Assembly (NCBI GenBank): GCA_964599835.1
Contig: CAZRHF010000051.1
Span: 1 to 14,609 of the forward strand
From: SFWF01 sp964599835
GTDB taxonomy: Bacteria > Bacillota > Clostridia > Oscillospirales > Acutalibacteraceae
Reading direction: 5' to 3'
DNA length: 14,609 nt
Every line of letters begins with the position of its first letter. Position 1 is the stretch's first letter. Positions 12,302 to 14,609 of the stretch are shown piece after piece. Under the pieces are notes generated by a model. The model had not been told where the DNA came from. It saw nothing but the letters and a program-made list of their open reading frames with translations, and ran no database searches. A program made the translations under genes and the position numbers.

Positions 12302-14609
12302 TTATTCTCCTATCATAGAAGCGATAATGTCCTTAGCGGCGGCCACAGCTTCGGCAGCCTTGGCGACATCCTTACCGCCTGCCATTGCGCTGTCGGGTTT
12401 TCCGCCACCGTTACCGCCTGCAAGTTTAGCAACCTCGCGGACGATGTTTCCTGCATTTGCGCCCCTCTTTACAGCCTCGGCGCCTGCGGCGGCGCAGAAG
12501 GTGAGCTTTTCGCCGTTAACTGCGGCAAAGAGGCAAACCGCGCTCGGGTTGTCGCCCTTGACCTGATCGCACATAGAGCGAAGCTCATTAGGATTCATGC
12601 CGTCAAGCTGTGCGGTGATTATCTTAACTCCGTTTACGTCGGCGGCAGAGTTCATCATATCGGAGATCTTGGAGCCTGCAAGCTTTGCTTCAAGGGCATC
12701 TATCTTCTTGCCTGCTTCGCGGAGGTCATCCGAAACCTGACGTGCCTTTGCGGCAATATCCATTACGTTATTGCTCTTAAGGGCGGAGGCAGTTTCTTCA
12801 ATGGTGGACTTGAATCTGTTTAAAAGGTCGAGCACGTTTGCGCCTGTTACGGCCTCAATACGGCGGACACCTGCGGCTACAGAAGATTCGGAAACAATTT
12901 TGAAAAGTCCGATCTTTGCAGAGTTGTCTACGTGGGTACCGCCGCAGAATTCAATAGAGAAATCGTCGGCGGCGACAACGCGAACGGTATCACCATATTT
13001 TTCTCCAAAGAGGGCCATTGCACCAAGCTTTTTGGCCTCTTCTATAGGCATTTCGTTGTTTGCGACCTCTATAGCGGCAAGAATCTTCTCGTTTACAAGG
13101 TTTTCAACCTTTGCGGTCTCTTCTGCGGTAAGGGCTGAGAAGTGGGTGAAGTCGAAGCGGACTACAGCCTCGTTTACAAGCTGACCTGCCTGCTCAACGT
13201 GGGTGCCAAGCACCTGTCGTAAAGCGGCCTGGAGAAGGTGAGCGGCGGTGTGGTTTCTTCTGATGGCGCTTCTTCTGTCTATGTCGATAGCGGCCTCAAC
13301 GGTATCGCCAACGGAAAGGGCGCCGCTTTCAACCTCAACCATATGGGTGAAGATATCGTTTGCCTTGGTGGTGTTATTTACGTTTAAGGTGCAGGTGGCA
13401 GACTTAATAACGCCCGTATCGCCGACCTGACCGCCGCCTTCACCGTAGAAGGGGGTCTTATCTAACACAACAATAGCTTTATTGCCTTCGGATACCATAT
13501 CGGTGAGCTCTCCGTCAACCGCAATGGCAACGACCTTTGCGCAGACGGTGTTCTCGGTATAGCCGACAAATTCGGTTTTTGCTACTCCCTCGAAGGAGAT
13601 TCCGTCGCTCTTCCAGGACTCACCGTCGGAAGCCTTTCTGGAATCACGGGCACGCTGACGCTGTGCCTCCATAAGAGCCTTGAATTCGTCCTCGTCAACC
13701 GTCATACCTTTTTCGGCAAGAATATCAACCGTAAGGTCGAAGGGGAAGCCGTAGGTATCGTAGAGCTTAAATGCATCCTCGCCCGAAAGCTTTCCGCCGT
13801 CCTTTGTAAGGTCCTCAAGCATAGAGAGACCTAAATCAATGGTCTTTGCAAAGGCCTTTTCCTCGTTGGAAATAACCTTTAAGATAAAGTCCTTTCTGTC
13901 GGTAAGTTCGGGATAAGCCGACTTGTTTTCGCCGATTACCACCTCAACCATTTCGGGAAGGAAGGCGCGGGTGATGCCCAGAAGTCTTCCGTGACGGGCG
14001 GCACGGCGGATAAGGCGGCGGAGCACGTAGCCTCTGCCCTCGTTGGAGGGAACAACGCCGTCGCAGATCATAAAGGTTGCGCTTCTGGCGTGGTCGGTAA
14101 TGGCACGGATGGAGATATCATTATTCTTATCCTCGCCGTAGGTCTTGCCAGAAATGGAGCAAACGGTGTCGAGGATCTTACGGACCGTATCGACCTCGAA
14201 CATATTGTCAACACCCTGCATTACGCAGGCAAGACGCTCGAGACCCATTCCGGTATCAATGTTCTTATGCTCAAGCTCGGTATAGGTGCCGTCGCCCATA
14301 TTGTTGAACTGGGAGAAAACGTTGTTCCAGATCTCCATATAGCGGTCGCACTCACATCCGGGCTTACAGTCGGGACTTGAGCAGCCGTATTTTTCGCCGC
14401 GGTCGAAATATATTTCGGAGCAGGGTCCGCAGGGACCTGTGCCGTGCTCCCAGAAGTTGTCGGCCTTGCCGAGCTTAACTATCTTGCGCTCCTCAACCCC
14501 GATAACGTCGCGCCAGAGGGCAAAAGCCTCGTCGTCCTCCTCATAGACCGAGGGCCAGAGAAGGTCTGCGGGAATTTCAAGAGTTTCGGTCAAAAACTCC
14601 CAAGCCCAC
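12302..14609 (-). CDS. alaS: Alanyl-tRNA synthetase (5' end outside the window)
   Basis: AlaS attaches alanine to tRNA-Ala and edits mis-charged serine and glycine. The reading frame stays open to the last base of the window, with WAWEFLTETLEIP at the edge. That is an internal AlaS segment, so the TTG at 14593 is not a start and about 105-110 N-terminal residues are missing. About 768 residues are visible, against about 875 for the family. Seen in order are GPCGPCSEIYFDRG of the class II catalytic core, a Cys-rich CSSPDCKPGCECDR segment, RGYVLRRLIRRAARHG, the editing-site HTAAH (codons 13238-13252) and CGGTH (12932-12946), and the C-terminal GGNGGGKPDSAMAGG. All editing zinc ligands (H, H, C, H) are intact. 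It is followed by the HIT gene after two bases. Confidence 0.97.
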   Translation of the reverse strand, partial: WAWEFLTETLEIPADLLWPSVYEEDDEAFALWRDVIGVEERKIVKLGKADNFWEHGTGPCGPCSEIYFDRGEKYGCSSPDCKPGCECDRYMEIWNNVFSQFNNMGDGTYTELEHKNIDTGMGLERLACVMQGVDNMFEVDTVRKILDTVCSISGKTYGEDKNNDISIRAITDHARSATFMICDGVVPSNEGRGYVLRRLIRRAARHGRLLGITRAFLPEMVEVVIGENKSAYPELTDRKDFILKVISNEEKAFAKTIDLGLSMLEDLTKDGGKLSGEDAFKLYDTYGFPFDLTVDILAEKGMTVDEDEFKALMEAQRQRARDSRKASDGESWKSDGISFEGVAKTEFVGYTENTVCAKVVAIAVDGELTDMVSEGNKAIVVLDKTPFYGEGGGQVGDTGVIKSATCTLNVNNTTKANDIFTHMVEVESGALSVGDTVEAAIDIDRRSAIRRNHTAAHLLQAALRQVLGTHVEQAGQLVNEAVVRFDFTHFSALTAEETAKVENLVNEKILAAIEVANNEMPIEEAKKLGAMALFGEKYGDTVRVVAADDFSIEFCGGTHVDNSAKIGLFKIVSESSVAAGVRRIEAVTGANVLDLLNRFKSTIEETASALKSNNVMDIAAKARQVSDDLREAGKKIDALEAKLAGSKISDMMNSAADVNGVKIITAQLDGMNPNELRSMCDQVKGDNPSAVCLFAAVNGEKLTFCAAAGAEAVKRGANAGNIVREVAKLAGGNGGGKPDSAMAGGKDVAKAAEAVAAAKDIIASMIGE

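Noticed and set aside
11300..12823. Long plus-strand open frames (11300-11938, 12254-12823) as antisense genes
   Set aside because: They lie opposite apt, hinT and alaS, have no ribosome binding sites or family-like sequence, and are explained by the codon pattern of the real genes.
14180..14420. Cysteine-rich segment in AlaS (CSSPDCKPGCECDR) as an unusual insertion
   Set aside because: To my knowledge this segment is common in clostridial AlaS proteins and sits in its usual place after GPCGPCSEIYFD.
1..14609. A new defence, toxin-antitoxin or biosynthetic system
   Set aside because: Apart from the small membrane protein and the pseudogene, nearly all genes are recognisable housekeeping or recycling functions; no effector, nuclease, toxin-sized pair, transposase or integrase is visible.

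Overview
The window looks like core chromosome of a Gram-positive Clostridia bacterium, most plausibly an Oscillospiraceae/Ruminococcaceae-type gut anaerobe. The evidence is HPr kinase/phosphorylase, WhiA and a YugP-type zinc peptidase, a clostridial-style AlaS, AGGAGG-type ribosome binding sites, TTGNNN-17-TATAAT promoters and mid-range GC. This placement is inferred from gene content only. There is no rRNA, tRNA, CRISPR array, prophage or insertion sequence that I can see.

Layout. (1) Positions 1-3792, minus strand: a tight operon hprK > ROK glucokinase > murB > whiA > dnaE (only the first codons of dnaE are inside). It joins carbon-catabolite signalling, glucose phosphorylation, a peptidoglycan precursor step, a division-linked regulator and a replicative polymerase. 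(2) Positions 3799-3981: divergent promoter region with a good sigma-A promoter on each strand. (3) Positions 3982-7407, plus strand: ychF > YugP-like zinc peptidase > small four-helix membrane protein > alanine racemase, closed by a strong hairpin terminator at 7409-7439. The small membrane gene has its ribosome binding site inside a perfect 12-bp inverted repeat, and alr starts at TTG overlapping the previous stop. (4) Positions 7481-10681, minus strand: XRE-HTH/BadF-type kinase fusion > murQ > long divergent ribose-phosphate pyrophosphokinase. The first two form an amino-sugar (MurNAc/GlcNAc) recycling pair with a sigma-A promoter at 10714-10742. (5) Positions 10682-11317: an intergenic stretch with a perfect 11+11 bp inverted repeat, the decayed 5' end of an alkaline phosphatase/phosphodiesterase-superfamily gene, and a 13-bp hairpin terminator. 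(6) Positions 11318-14609, minus strand: alaS (5' end cut by the window edge) > HIT-family protein > adenine-type phosphoribosyltransferase. A string of about 20-nt imperfect palindromes lies between the last two.

How it fits together. Several products act on cell wall sugars and D-amino acids (MurB, Alr, MurQ and the kinase fusion), and others on sugar-phosphate control (HprK, glucokinase) and PRPP use (Prs, phosphoribosyltransferase). I do not see a defence system, toxin, biosynthetic cluster or convincing new multi-gene system. The parts most worth following up are the HTH-kinase fusion with its nearby dyads and partner MurQ variant, the SD-masking hairpin, the palindrome string and the three-lesion phosphodiesterase remnant.
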